In this document: positions 1 to 8,216 of the stretch, piece after piece
Layout: each line of letters starts with the position of its first letter
How positions within the stretch are numbered: position 1 is the stretch's first letter
Assembly (NCBI GenBank): GCA_002454165.1
Contig: DKIG01000027.1
Location: 1-45,840 of the forward strand
DNA length: 45,840 nucleotides
From: Gammaproteobacteria bacterium UBA6724
Lineage (GTDB): Bacteria > Pseudomonadota > Gammaproteobacteria > Pseudomonadales > Azotimanducaceae
Direction of reading: 5' to 3'
Notes under the pieces: generated by a model
The model's input: only the letters and a program-made list of their open reading frames with translations
Told to the model about the DNA's origin: nothing
The model's database searches: none
Translations under genes and position numbers: made by a program

Positions 1-2436
1 CTCTTCCCGGAAAATCTCAAACACCCCGTCAGGGTCGGAAGGCTCGGTGCGCTTGCCTGTCTCGGGGTCTATTTTTACGGAGAAGATACCGTCCGGACGG
101 GGGAGGGTTGTGGCATCCCGTTCCCGGGGCAGGGATTGAGCCATAAAGTCAATCCAGATTTCTATGGGGGTGGTGGAACCCCATTCACGGTTGCCAACGG
201 GAGCATTGTCGTGGAACCCTGACCAGACGGTGGCGACCAGGTCGGGGGTATAGCCAGAAAACCAGATATCCGCACTGTTCGTGGTGCCGGTCTTGCCTCG
301 GAGGTCGCTGCGTTTCAGGGCGCGCAGGGCTTTGGTGCCAGTACCCCGACGCACGGCATCGGACAGAATGCTGTCCATAATATGAGCGACTCTCGGCTCA
401 ACGACTCTTGGGGCAGGATTGATCTCGTCACAATTTGCGTGACATGCAATCTCCGGATCTGCCTGGAAAAACACATCGCCATTGATGGAATTAATACGGC
501 TGATCAGGAAGGGCGTTACCTTGAATCCGCCGTTCGCAAATGCGGCATAACCAGTCACTATCTCCAGCGGGGTCAGCGCAATGGTGCCACCGCCGAATGC
601 CAGTTGGGCATTCCTGGGGAAGTTGGCAGTATCAAAGCCAAATCGTGATACATAATCAATGGCGTTTTTCGGACCATAATCCAGGATGATACGCAGGGAC
701 ACCAGGTTAATGGAGCGATACAAGGCTTCCCGCAACCGGATATTGCCGTGGAAAACATCACCGGAATTCCTGGGGCGATAGGTTTCTTCCAGTTGCCCGC
801 CCGGTAGGACAATCGGGGCATCGTTGTAGATGGAGGCAGCGGTCAAGCCGTTCTCCATAGCCCCGGAATAGAAGAAGGGTTTGAAATTGGAACCGGGCTG
901 ACGGCGTGCCTGGGTGGCATGGTTGAATTGCCTGGCAGTAAAATCAAAGCCGCCAACCATTGCCGTGATCGCGCCATCCCGGGGAGCAAGAGCGATCAGG
1001 GCTGCCTGGATTCCCGGGTGTTGTCCGAGTGCAACAGCACCGTCTCCAAGTTGTTCATACCGGATGACGTCTCCTATTCCGACAATATCTGTGGCTGATT
1101 CAGGCAGTGCCCCCAAGCGGTTGACCGTGATGTAGGGTCTCGCCCATTTGAATCCATCTCGGTCAATCTCAATTTCGGTCAGGGCTTTGGTGACTACCCG
1201 GATAGAGTTTTCCTCCACCTGGGTGACGATACCTGGCTCCTGGTTACCATAGGTTTGTGCGTTGGCAAGATTCTGTAGCCAATTTTCCGGATAGCGGTTG
1301 TCAGCCGGCTCTTCCGAAGGCTGTTCATCTGCAAACGGATCTTCTAAAAATGGCTCGTCAGGAGCCGGCGCCAAGACAACAGATCTGGCAAGAAATTCGT
1401 CAGTGCCATGAATTCGCTTGTACTCCGGTCCTCGGTAGCCGTGACGACGATCGTATTCCAGGATATTCTGCCTGACCGCTGCTACTGCTGCTCGTTGCAT
1501 CTTGCTGTCAATGGTCGTGTGGGCGACCATGCCCTGGCGATAGACTTCACTGCCGAAATTTTGCTGAATGTATTGGCGTACCATCTCGGCGGCATACATG
1601 GACGACAGCTCTACCGTGCGACCGTGTACGCTGGCAGTAATCGGTGCCGCTACCGCCTGCTCATACTCATTGATGGTGATGGACTCTTGCCCCAGCATTC
1701 GTTGCAGAACCAACTCGCGCCTTGTTAGGGCACGGGTCGGATTGTTGATGGGGTTGCCGGCTTCCGGTGCCTTGGGTATGCCCGCCAGCATGGCAATTTC
1801 GGCAAGGGTTAATTCACTCACATCCTTGCCGTAATAGGTATGCGCCGCCGCCTGGATGCCAAAAGCATGTTTACCGAAGGGGATGAAATTAAGATACAGG
1901 GTGAGAATCTTTTCCTTTGACAACTCTCGTTCAATTTTCAGCGCGAGCAATATTTCCTTGAATTTCCGCAGGAGCCGAACCTCGCTAGCCCCGGAAATGT
2001 TTTTGACGAGTTGCATGGTGATGGTGCTGGCGCCGGTTCTAATATCGCCACGGTTCCTGACAAACTGCCAGGAAGCATTGAACAGCGTGACGAAGTCAAT
2101 ACCGCGATGCTCAAAGAATCGCTTGTCCTCCGTATCCAGCAGTGCCCGGATAAAGAGGGGCGGAATATCCTCATAAGCAATGGGTGTGAGCCTTTCTCCG
2201 AATTCCTGAATCAACAGGCCATCGGCGGAATAGATACGTAGCGGTGCCCTCAGGGTGACCTGGCTGAAGGCGGCAGTCTCCGGAATCTGGGGATTCAAAT
2301 AGAGGAACATGGCGCTGAATGTCAGCATTATGCCACTGCTCAGAAGCAGCAGGGTTTTGAACAGGAGGGCGGCTAGTCGTGTTGGCGACAGGCGGGCTAG
2401 CGGCAAACGATCTAGTAATAAACGGCTTAGTGGCAT
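1..2436 (-). CDS. mrcA: Penicillin-binding protein 1A, C-terminus cut by window edge
   Basis: Bifunctional class A penicillin-binding protein that polymerises glycan strands and cross-links peptidoglycan at the inner membrane. The frame is open from a start at 2436 to base 1, giving 812 residues. A membrane segment lies at about residues 22-46. The glycosyltransferase (GT51) signature EDKRFFEHRG is at about 103-112, followed by GASTITMQL. The transpeptidase motifs are SNFK (Ser516, Lys519), SIN (Ser575) and KTG (715-717). The family is usually 800-850 residues, so only a short tail is missing. It is divergent from pilM, the arrangement also seen for ponA in Pseudomonas and mrcA in E. coli. 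The start has no clear Shine-Dalgarno sequence, but a TATAAT box lies 33 bases upstream. The family call is very secure; the exact start is less so. Confidence 0.95.
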   Translation of the reverse strand, partial: MPLSRLLLDRLPLARLSPTRLAALLFKTLLLLSSGIMLTFSAMFLYLNPQIPETAAFSQVTLRAPLRIYSADGLLIQEFGERLTPIAYEDIPPLFIRALLDTEDKRFFEHRGIDFVTLFNASWQFVRNRGDIRTGASTITMQLVKNISGASEVRLLRKFKEILLALKIERELSKEKILTLYLNFIPFGKHAFGIQAAAHTYYGKDVSELTLAEIAMLAGIPKAPEAGNPINNPTRALTRRELVLQRMLGQESITINEYEQAVAAPITASVHGRTVELSSMYAAEMVRQYIQQNFGSEVYRQGMVAHTTIDSKMQRAAVAAVRQNILEYDRRHGYRGPEYKRIHGTDEFLARSVVLAPAPDEPFLEDPFADEQPSEEPADNRYPENWLQNLANAQTYGNQEPGIVTQVEENSIRVVTKALTEIEIDRDGFKWARPYITVNRLGALPESATDIVGIGDVIRYEQLGDGAVALGQHPGIQAALIALAPRDGAITAMVGGFDFTARQFNHATQARRQPGSNFKPFFYSGAMENGLTAASIYNDAPIVLPGGQLEETYRPRNSGDVFHGNIRLREALYRSINLVSLRIILDYGPKNAIDYVSRFGFDTANFPRNAQLAFGGGTIALTPLEIVTGYAAFANGGFKVTPFLISRINSINGDVFFQADPEIACHANCDEINPAPRVVEPRVAHIMDSILSDAVRRGTGTKALRALKRSDLRGKTGTTNSADIWFSGYTPDLVATVWSGFHDNAPVGNREWGSTTPIEIWIDFMAQSLPRERDATTLPRPDGIFSVKIDPETGKRTEPSDPDGVFEIFREE

Positions 2437-2443
2437 GGGGCTG

Positions 2444-2474
2444 GACAACACTGGCGCTGAGGGTTGTCATTATA
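2444..2474 (-). promoter_or_regulatory. Putative mrcA promoter -10 box and leader hairpin
   Basis: On the minus strand a perfect TATAAT lies at 2469-2474, 33 bases before the mrcA start at 2436. The -35 region is poor. Between the box and the gene is an inverted repeat, GACAAC (2444-2449) and GTTGTC (2463-2468), with a 13-base loop, which would lie in the 5' leader. This is pattern recognition only. Confidence 0.4.
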
Positions 2475-2593
2475 GGCTCAAACCCATAACTAGGCGAAAC
2501 AATCTGAAATCTCTGTAAGAGATGCGCCTCTCTTGCCGTAGTCATGGTTCGGTTGCCAGGTTTTGGTGCTAGCCTTGAGATGGTTTCGGAATC

Positions 2594-3652
2594 ATGAGAA
2601 GCAATATGCTGGGGCTGGACATAGGCTCAACCGCGGTCAAACTGCTGGAACTTGGTCGTGTTCCTGGTGGCTACAGGGTTGAATGTTATGGCACCCAGCC
2701 CCTGGCAGATCATGCCGTGGTGGAAAAGAATATCAACGATGTGGAGAGTCTGGGGATGGCAATCCGTCGTCTGGTTGAAGACTCTAAACCGCGTAGCAGA
2801 CAAGCGGCGGTGGCAATGGCAAGTTCCGCTGTTATCACCAAACATATTGCTATGCCTGCCGGGTTGAACGAGACGGAAATGGAAAGTCTGCTCCGGGCGG
2901 AATCCGATCAATATATTCCCTATCCGCTGGAAGAAGTTGCGCTTGATTTTGAAATCCAGGGACTATCCAAGACGACGGAGCAAGAGGTTGCTGTTTTGAT
3001 TGTCGCCTGTCGGAAGGAAAATATTGAAAAGCATGAAGCGGCATTGGCACTCGGCGGCTTGCAGGCAGAGGTGGTGGATGTTGAAGCGCATTGTATGCAA
3101 CGCGCCGTAGCCGCCACCTCTGGCAGGATTGCGTTTGCCCGGCAAGCGACGAACGAAGAGCCACTGGTGATTGCCATTGTGGATATTGGTGCCACCATGA
3201 CGACATTAAGCGTCTTCACTGCTGATACACCCTACATCAGAGAGCAGTTGTTTGGTGCCAGACAACTGACTGAGGCGGTGCAGCGACACTACGATCTGTC
3301 GCTGGAAGATGCCGTCCTTGCCAGACAAGAAGGCACCCTGCCTGCCGACTATGAAACGGCGGTGCTGCAACCCTTTCGGGAAGCCGTCGTCCAACAGGTG
3401 AACCGCTCCTTGCAGTTCTTTTATTCCACCAGCACCTGCCATGATGTTGACCGCATTATCCTCGCGGGTGGCACGGCTTCTATTGGTGGCTTGGCGGCAA
3501 TGGTCAGCACGGAGCTGGGTCGTCCCTGCACTGTCGCCAATCCGTTTGTTGACATGGCACTGGGCGCCGGGGTGGATATAGCCAGCCTGACTAGAAATGC
3601 ACCCGCCATGATGATTGCCTGCGGTCTGGCACTCCGAAGTTTTGATCCCTAA
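2594..3652 (+). CDS. pilM: Type IV pilus inner-membrane assembly protein PilM
   Basis: Cytoplasmic actin-like ATPase-fold protein that binds the N-terminal tail of PilN and ties the pilus motor to the PilNOP alignment complex. The 352 residues show the FtsA/PilM opening LGLDIGSTAVKLLEL at about residues 6-20 and the later phosphate-loop motifs VDIGATMTT and ILAGGTASIGGL. Length is typical (about 350). It is the first gene of pilMNOPQ and starts 157 bases from the divergent mrcA. The ribosome site before 2594 is weak, and an internal ATG at 2606 is an alternative. A small hairpin (ATCTCT/AGAGAT, 2509-2523) lies in the intergenic region. Confidence 0.96.
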   Translation: MRSNMLGLDIGSTAVKLLELGRVPGGYRVECYGTQPLADHAVVEKNINDVESLGMAIRRLVEDSKPRSRQAAVAMASSAVITKHIAMPAGLNETEMESLLRAESDQYIPYPLEEVALDFEIQGLSKTTEQEVAVLIVACRKENIEKHEAALALGGLQAEVVDVEAHCMQRAVAATSGRIAFARQATNEEPLVIAIVDIGATMTTLSVFTADTPYIREQLFGARQLTEAVQRHYDLSLEDAVLARQEGTLPADYETAVLQPFREAVVQQVNRSLQFFYSTSTCHDVDRIILAGGTASIGGLAAMVSTELGRPCTVANPFVDMALGAGVDIASLTRNAPAMMIACGLALRSFDP

Positions 3653-3661
3653 GCAATAGTG

Positions 3662-4267
3662 ATGAATAACCCAGAGGAACCACTCAGGATGCCCCGGGAT
3701 ATACGGGTGAATCTGTTGCCCTGGCGGGAAGCATTACGACACCGGAAGAAGCGGGAATTTTTGGCGCTGCTGGTGCTGATGCCGGTGCTGGCAGCAATGA
3801 TGATTGGCGGTTTCGACCGATACTACGCCAGTGCCATTCAGAGACAAGGGCTGAGCAACAACTTCCTCGCCAGGGAGATTGAAGTGTTGGAGGTACGCAT
3901 AGGGGAGGTTGAACTGCTACGCCAGCAACAGGAGCAACTGATAGCAAGGATGGCAGTTGTACAGACTCTTCAGGGTCATCGCGCCCGCGTCGTCAGGGTG
4001 TTTGATGAACTGGCGCGACAAGTGACGCCCGGGGTGTTTTTTACGGAACTCGCTTTGAAAACAAGAGTAGAAGGCGGCATGGAAGATGAAGTCATCACCA
4101 TCACAGGTATAGCGGAATCCAACGACCGGATTTCCCACCTCCTGCGTAATTTTTCAGCATCCCCCTGGTTTGATCGCTCCAATGTCACCGCCATCAAAGC
4201 CGACCCTGGTCTTGGTCCTCAGGCAAGCCGCTTTACCCTCAGGCTGGTGTGTAGCGGAAAGCCATGA
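3662..4267 (+). CDS. pilN: Type IV pilus assembly protein PilN
   Basis: Bitopic inner-membrane protein that pairs with PilO and docks PilM through its cytoplasmic N-terminal motif. The motif is visible as VNLLPWREALRHRKKREF, followed by one membrane helix rich in Leu, Val and Met and then a periplasmic coiled coil (ARE..EVLEVRIGEVELLRQQQEQL). The frame extends to a GTG at 3659. I report ATG 3662, but ATG 3689 (MPRDIRVNLLPW) fits the length of Pseudomonas PilN better and has AGAGG upstream. About 200 residues. The stop overlaps the pilO start (ATGA), indicating translational coupling. Confidence 0.94.
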   Translation: MNNPEEPLRMPRDIRVNLLPWREALRHRKKREFLALLVLMPVLAAMMIGGFDRYYASAIQRQGLSNNFLAREIEVLEVRIGEVELLRQQQEQLIARMAVVQTLQGHRARVVRVFDELARQVTPGVFFTELALKTRVEGGMEDEVITITGIAESNDRISHLLRNFSASPWFDRSNVTAIKADPGLGPQASRFTLRLVCSGKP

Positions 4268-4905
4268 CCGGGCAAGATTTTATACAGAGCCTGCAAGATT
4301 TTATACGGAGTCTGCAAGATTTTGATATGGAGCAGCTGCTGGACACCGACAATATCGGCATCCTGCCGCTGCCGGTTAAAACTCTGCTCTGGTCGCTCAC
4401 ATTCCTGGGCGCATTGGTGATGGGATACTTTATTCATGTGCCAGACCTGCAACAGGAATTCGCGCGGATACAGGCAACGGAGGGGCAGATGAAAGAAGAT
4501 TACAGGAAGAAATACCGTGAAGCCGTACATCTGGAAACCTACCGGGCTCAGCAACCGGATCTGGAGCAGTCCTTTGCGGCCTTGCGTCAGCAATTCCCTA
4601 CCGACATTCCTGGATTGATTGAAGACATCACCCTCCTGGGTCGCGAAAACGGCCTCGGCTTTACCAGCATTGAACTGCAACCGGAAGTGACGCATGACTT
4701 TTATATTGAAAAGCCTGTTTCTATTGTCGTCACTGGCAGTTATCACGGCCTGGGGACTTTTGTCAGCGAGGTGGCAGCCCTGCCACGGATTGTGACCATG
4801 CACAATTTTGTGATTCAACCTGTCTCGGTGCCAGGCACTCCAGACGATCACCTGAAGATGCAACTCCTCGCAAAGACCTATCGCTACAACCCGGAACAGC
4901 AATGA
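4264..4905 (+). CDS. pilO: Type IV pilus assembly protein PilO
   Basis: Inner-membrane partner of PilN; the heterodimer aligns the motor with the PilQ secretin. The 213 residues have a membrane helix at about 38-58, a periplasmic coiled coil, then the ferredoxin-like core with the family sequence PGLIEDITLLGRENGL and the C-terminal LAKTYRYN. The start overlaps the pilN stop by ATGA and the stop overlaps pilP the same way. The cytoplasmic N-terminus is odd: it contains a seven-residue unit repeated about 2.5 times (QDFIQSL, QDFIRSL, QDF), encoded by near-identical 21-bp DNA units. Confidence 0.95.
   Translation: MTGQDFIQSLQDFIRSLQDFDMEQLLDTDNIGILPLPVKTLLWSLTFLGALVMGYFIHVPDLQQEFARIQATEGQMKEDYRKKYREAVHLETYRAQQPDLEQSFAALRQQFPTDIPGLIEDITLLGRENGLGFTSIELQPEVTHDFYIEKPVSIVVTGSYHGLGTFVSEVAALPRIVTMHNFVIQPVSVPGTPDDHLKMQLLAKTYRYNPEQQ
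4273..4323 (+). repeat. 21-bp in-frame tandem repeat in pilO
   Basis: Two full units (4273-4293 and 4294-4314), differing at two bases, plus a 9-base partial third (4315-4323). Each begins CAAGATTTTATAC. The unit encodes seven residues and keeps the frame at the extreme N-terminus of PilO. Confidence 0.85.
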
Positions 4906-5465
4906 GCGCGGGAAGTCTAAAGGGGCAGATACTCGTACTATTCGCCGTCCTGATCTGGCTCGGTGGTTGTTCAAATGATGATGCACTGAGAGATATGCGC
5001 GAATTTATACAAGCAGTAGAGCAGCAGCCGGCACCACCCCGCCCAACACCCGTGGCGGTCCAGACTTATCAGAGTTTCGCTTATGCGGCGGCGGATCTGC
5101 GCAGTCCCTTTGCACCATCAACCCTCGTCCCAGATATGGCAGTCCCGGCGGGACGGAAGACTGCCGTCAAGCCACCCGAGCATCATGTGAAGCAGCATCT
5201 TGAAACCTTCCTCCTGGCTGACTTGGCACTGGTGGGCATACTGAGCAAGGACCGAGTGACAGTTGCGCTGATTGAAGACGGCGAGGGTAGGGTCCATAAG
5301 GTCCAACCGGGGGACTACCTGGGCAATCAGTGGGGACAGGTCGCTGGTATCAATGACACCAGCATTGTCATCAGAGAAATAGTGGCAGACGGTAAAGGCG
5401 GTTGGTTTGAGAAGCATAGCCGACTTGCGTTTGACCGCTTAGAACAACCTGCCTCATTGGAATAG
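4902..5465 (+). CDS. pilP: Type IV pilus assembly lipoprotein PilP
   Basis: Lipoprotein that links the PilNO complex to the outer-membrane secretin PilQ. The 187 residues start with a type II signal peptide ending in the lipobox LGGC (Cys23), continue with a proline-rich linker (about residues 45-100), and end with the beta-sandwich HR domain containing LVGILSKDRVTVALIEDGEGRVHKV split across its strands. Length is normal for the family (about 175). The start ATG overlaps the pilO stop (ATGA), so it is translationally coupled. Confidence 0.94.
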   Translation: MSAGSLKGQILVLFAVLIWLGGCSNDDALRDMREFIQAVEQQPAPPRPTPVAVQTYQSFAYAAADLRSPFAPSTLVPDMAVPAGRKTAVKPPEHHVKQHLETFLLADLALVGILSKDRVTVALIEDGEGRVHKVQPGDYLGNQWGQVAGINDTSIVIREIVADGKGGWFEKHSRLAFDRLEQPASLE

Positions 5466-5498
5466 TTGCACTGAGGCATAAGGACAGGGCGGGAAACT

Positions 5499-6953
5499 AT
5501 GAAAATTCAACAACAGAGGCAAGCGTCAACAAGACATATCTGGTTACTGCTCAGCATGCTCCTGACGGTCTTGTTATGCGTTCTCCCTGCGCCTCTGCAT
5601 GCCGTTGCGGCAACCAGCACCGTGCCTGAGGAAGATGACGGATTCAAAGGCGAAAAGTTATCTCTTAATTTTCAGGACATTGAAATCAGAGCAGTGTTGC
5701 AGATACTCGCCGACTTTACCGATATGAATCTTGTGGTGAGCGATAAGGTGACGGGACGCATCACGCTTCGGTTAAAGCAGGTGCCCTGGGATCAAGCACT
5801 GGACATCATCCTGAAAACCAGAGGCCTGGACAAACGCTTGCAAGGCAAGGTGTTGATGGTTGCCCCGGCGGCGGATATGCAAGCACTGGATAAACTGGAA
5901 CTGGAAAGCCGTCGGCAGTTAGTAGCCTTGACGCCACTCAGAACGGCATACATAGAGGTCAAATATGCCAGGGCGGAGGATATAGTCGGGCTCTTCCAGA
6001 CTGGTGGCGGGCGTGGTGGCACCAACAATCTGGTAAACCGCTCGGCAAAAGATCTGACGCAAGGCGAGGGCATCGTCTCCCGCCGGGGGTCTGTCATCGT
6101 GGATGCAAGGACCAATGCCGTCATCATTACTGATACCGACGAGAAAATCCTTGAGTTCCAGTCCCTGCTTGAGCGTCTGGATGTACCGATTCGCCAGGTG
6201 TTGATTGAGGCAAGGATAGTGACGGCAACCACCAGTTTTGGCGAATCATTGGGTGTCAGGTGGGGTGCCCGGGGAGCAACAAGTCGGGACGACGGTAGTC
6301 CAAAAACGCAGTTCGGCAGCTCACTGGCTACCATTGCCGGTCTCAGAAACGGGACTCAATCGGACAGTTTCGGCGCTGGAGAAAATTTGATTGTGGATCT
6401 GGGCGCATCGGGTAATGCGTCTTCATTCGCCTTTGGTTTCATTGATGATAATTTTCTTTTGGAACTGGAGTTGTCAGCAATGGAGACGGAAGGCAGAGGA
6501 GAGGTGATTGCCAGGCCCAAGATTATCACCGCCGACAAGCAGCAGGCATGGATAGCCTCAGGGGACCAGATACCCTATCAACAGTCCTCATCCAGTGGGG
6601 CGACTTCCGTGCAGTTTGTTGATGCCGTGCTCGGCTTGAAGGTCACGCCGCGCATTACACCGAATAAGCAGATTATTCTGGATCTGGAGGTGAAACAGGA
6701 TTCCGTCGGTGCCGTGTTCAACGGTGTGCCCAGCATCAGGACGAACAGTATTCAGACTCAGGTGCTGGTCAGCAATGAGGAGACCATCGTGCTTGGCGGC
6801 ATATTCCAGAAGGTTTTGACGACGGGCGTATCAAAAACACCGATCCTCGGCGACCTGCCCATTATTGGCGGCCTCTTCCGCCAGAAGACCCGGTCTGAAG
6901 ACAAGCAAGAATTGTTAATTTTTATTACTCCAAGGCTGATCCAGGAAATATAA
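5499..6953 (+). CDS. pilQ: Type IV pilus secretin PilQ, compact form
   Basis: Outer-membrane secretin through which the pilus exits; it may also serve DNA uptake together with DprA encoded further along. There is a signal peptide at about residues 1-38 (cleavage near LHAVAA), then an STN-type N0 domain (LSLNFQDIEIRAVLQILADF), an N1 domain, and the secretin barrel (VLIEARIVTATTSFGESLGVRWG; ending in PILGDLPIIGGLF and ELLIFITPRLI). At 484 residues it is much shorter than Pseudomonas PilQ (about 714) because the N-terminal AMIN domains that bind peptidoglycan are absent. The preceding GGGCGGG is a plausible ribosome site. In many relatives aroK-aroB follow; here they do not. Confidence 0.95.
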   Translation: MKIQQQRQASTRHIWLLLSMLLTVLLCVLPAPLHAVAATSTVPEEDDGFKGEKLSLNFQDIEIRAVLQILADFTDMNLVVSDKVTGRITLRLKQVPWDQALDIILKTRGLDKRLQGKVLMVAPAADMQALDKLELESRRQLVALTPLRTAYIEVKYARAEDIVGLFQTGGGRGGTNNLVNRSAKDLTQGEGIVSRRGSVIVDARTNAVIITDTDEKILEFQSLLERLDVPIRQVLIEARIVTATTSFGESLGVRWGARGATSRDDGSPKTQFGSSLATIAGLRNGTQSDSFGAGENLIVDLGASGNASSFAFGFIDDNFLLELELSAMETEGRGEVIARPKIITADKQQAWIASGDQIPYQQSSSSGATSVQFVDAVLGLKVTPRITPNKQIILDLEVKQDSVGAVFNGVPSIRTNSIQTQVLVSNEETIVLGGIFQKVLTTGVSKTPILGDLPIIGGLFRQKTRSEDKQELLIFITPRLIQEI

Positions 6954-7290
6954 CCTGGCGATGACGATGTTGCTGACGCGATGTTGATGGCGGCGCGATG
7001 GCGATGTTGCTGACGCGATGTTGATGGCGGCGACGGTGATGATGGTGCTGGAAGCGGTGGCGGTGACGATATTGATGACGCGATGGCGGTGGAGCGATGG
7101 CGGTGGCGATGTTGATGCCGCGCTGGCGGTGATGATGGTGTTGGAGCGATGGCGGTGATGATGTTTATGACGCGCTGACGGTGTTGATGGCGGCGGTGAT
7201 GATGGTGTTGACGCGCTGGCGGCGGCGGTGATTGGTGGCGGAAGCGGCGACGGTGATGATGGTGTCACGCTGGCGGTGCGGTTAGGAGCC
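6954..7290. repeat. GC-rich degenerate tandem-repeat spacer
   Basis: This gene-free stretch between pilQ and aroE is built almost wholly from variants of GATGTTGATGGCGGCG and GCGGTGATGATGGTG. A perfect 31-bp copy occurs at 6965-6995 and 7002-7032 (37-bp spacing). Open frames here, including one on the minus strand of His/Ser/Pro-rich residues, are low-complexity and unlikely to be genes. The remaining bases to 7316 show nothing recognisable. Confidence 0.85.
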
Positions 7291-7316
7291 TGTCCTTGAC
7301 AGATACTGTGGGCTAC

Positions 7317-8216
7317 TCACAATGTTGCCATTGTTTGCCGCAGACTATTGATTACGGCTCCAGTGTTGAGGGGCGTCTTGATTGCTTGATTGAACCAGAT
7401 ATGAAACGCCAGTGCCGCCTGCTCAACCAGCATCCCCAGCCCGTCTGCGACAATGCAATCTGCCTGGGATAAACACCAGCGATTGAACGGGGTCGTGGCA
7501 GTGCCGTAAACCATGTCATAACAGCAACTACCCTTATGCACTATGCGGTTTGGTAAGCTGTTGTTTGGCAAGTCGTTGTTTGGCGAGCTGTCATTCAGCA
7601 AACTGTCATTCGGCAGGTTGAAAATCTCACCAGACATGCCGCCAGATGTACCGTTAATCACAATATCATAAGCGGTATCCAGCGCCTCAGCCTGCCATGC
7701 GGTCAGCCTTGCATCTCCGAATCTTTGTGCCAGTGCTGTTGCCTTTTCATGGGTTCTGTTGTGCAAGTGAATTGCCTCTGGCGTTTCGCCAAGCAAGTCA
7801 GCAAGCACGCCGCTGACGGCACCGCCTGCGCCCAGAACCAGAAGTTTCTTGCCCCCTATCTGCCAACCAAGATTACGAGTCATGTCTTGCACCAGACCGG
7901 GTCCATCAGTGTTGTCCCCCCTGATGACGCCGGCCGCATTGATGCTGATGGTATTGACCGCACCGGCTGAGAGAGCGGCGGGTGAGTGTTCCGTGACGAA
8001 TTGGAAAGCCTCATGTTTGTAGGGTGTTGTGATGTTGAAACCTGTACCGGTCTGCAGGAATTCAGCCGCCATAGAATTGAACTTGCCTTCTGGCACCAGC
8101 ACCTTTTCATAACTGAGCGGGATGTCAGTCTGAATCGCAAACAATTTATGGATTTCCGGTGACCGGCTATGCGCTACGGGGCGACCAAACACGCCTAGTT
8201 TGGCTTTCTTGCTCAT
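7317..8216 (-). CDS. aroE: Shikimate dehydrogenase (NADP+)
   Basis: Reduces 3-dehydroshikimate to shikimate in aromatic amino acid synthesis, in the cytosol. The N-terminal substrate domain has SRSPEIHKLF and the catalytic lysine motif NITTPYKHEAF; NTDGPGL carries the conserved Asp. The NADP-binding domain has GAGGAVSG, and the C-terminus has ADGLGMLVEQAA. It is 299 residues against about 272 in E. coli. The excess is a Pro/Asn-rich insertion between SGGMSGEIF and KGSCCYDM made of five-residue repeats. It overlaps tsaC by ATGA (8213-8216) with an AGAGGAA ribosome site, so the two are translationally coupled. Confidence 0.95.
   Translation of the reverse strand: MSKKAKLGVFGRPVAHSRSPEIHKLFAIQTDIPLSYEKVLVPEGKFNSMAAEFLQTGTGFNITTPYKHEAFQFVTEHSPAALSAGAVNTISINAAGVIRGDNTDGPGLVQDMTRNLGWQIGGKKLLVLGAGGAVSGVLADLLGETPEAIHLHNRTHEKATALAQRFGDARLTAWQAEALDTAYDIVINGTSGGMSGEIFNLPNDSLLNDSSPNNDLPNNSLPNRIVHKGSCCYDMVYGTATTPFNRWCLSQADCIVADGLGMLVEQAALAFHIWFNQAIKTPLNTGAVINSLRQTMATL
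7546..7620 (-). repeat. 15-bp tandem repeat (5 units) inside aroE
   Basis: Five consecutive 15-base units (plus-strand starts 7546, 7561, 7576, 7591, 7606) of the type TTGTTTGGCAAGTCG, diverged from each other. On the coding strand they encode pentapeptides such as LPNDS, LLNDS and LPNNS. They fall between two conserved AroE blocks, probably in a surface loop. Confidence 0.85.

Noticed and set aside
2171..2545. Minus-strand frame of 124 codons upstream of and overlapping mrcA
   Set aside because: It is out of frame with the clear PBP1A reading frame, which starts at 2436 and continues unbroken to the window edge.
4219..4986. 255-codon minus-strand frame across pilO
   Set aside because: It is the shadow of pilO, which has full family similarity and ATGA overlaps on both sides.
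6915..7268. Minus-strand open frame of 117 codons in the repeat tract after pilQ
   Set aside because: Its product is Ser/Pro/His/Thr low complexity produced by the GATG/GCGGTG repeats, it overlaps the pilQ end, and it has no recognisable domain.
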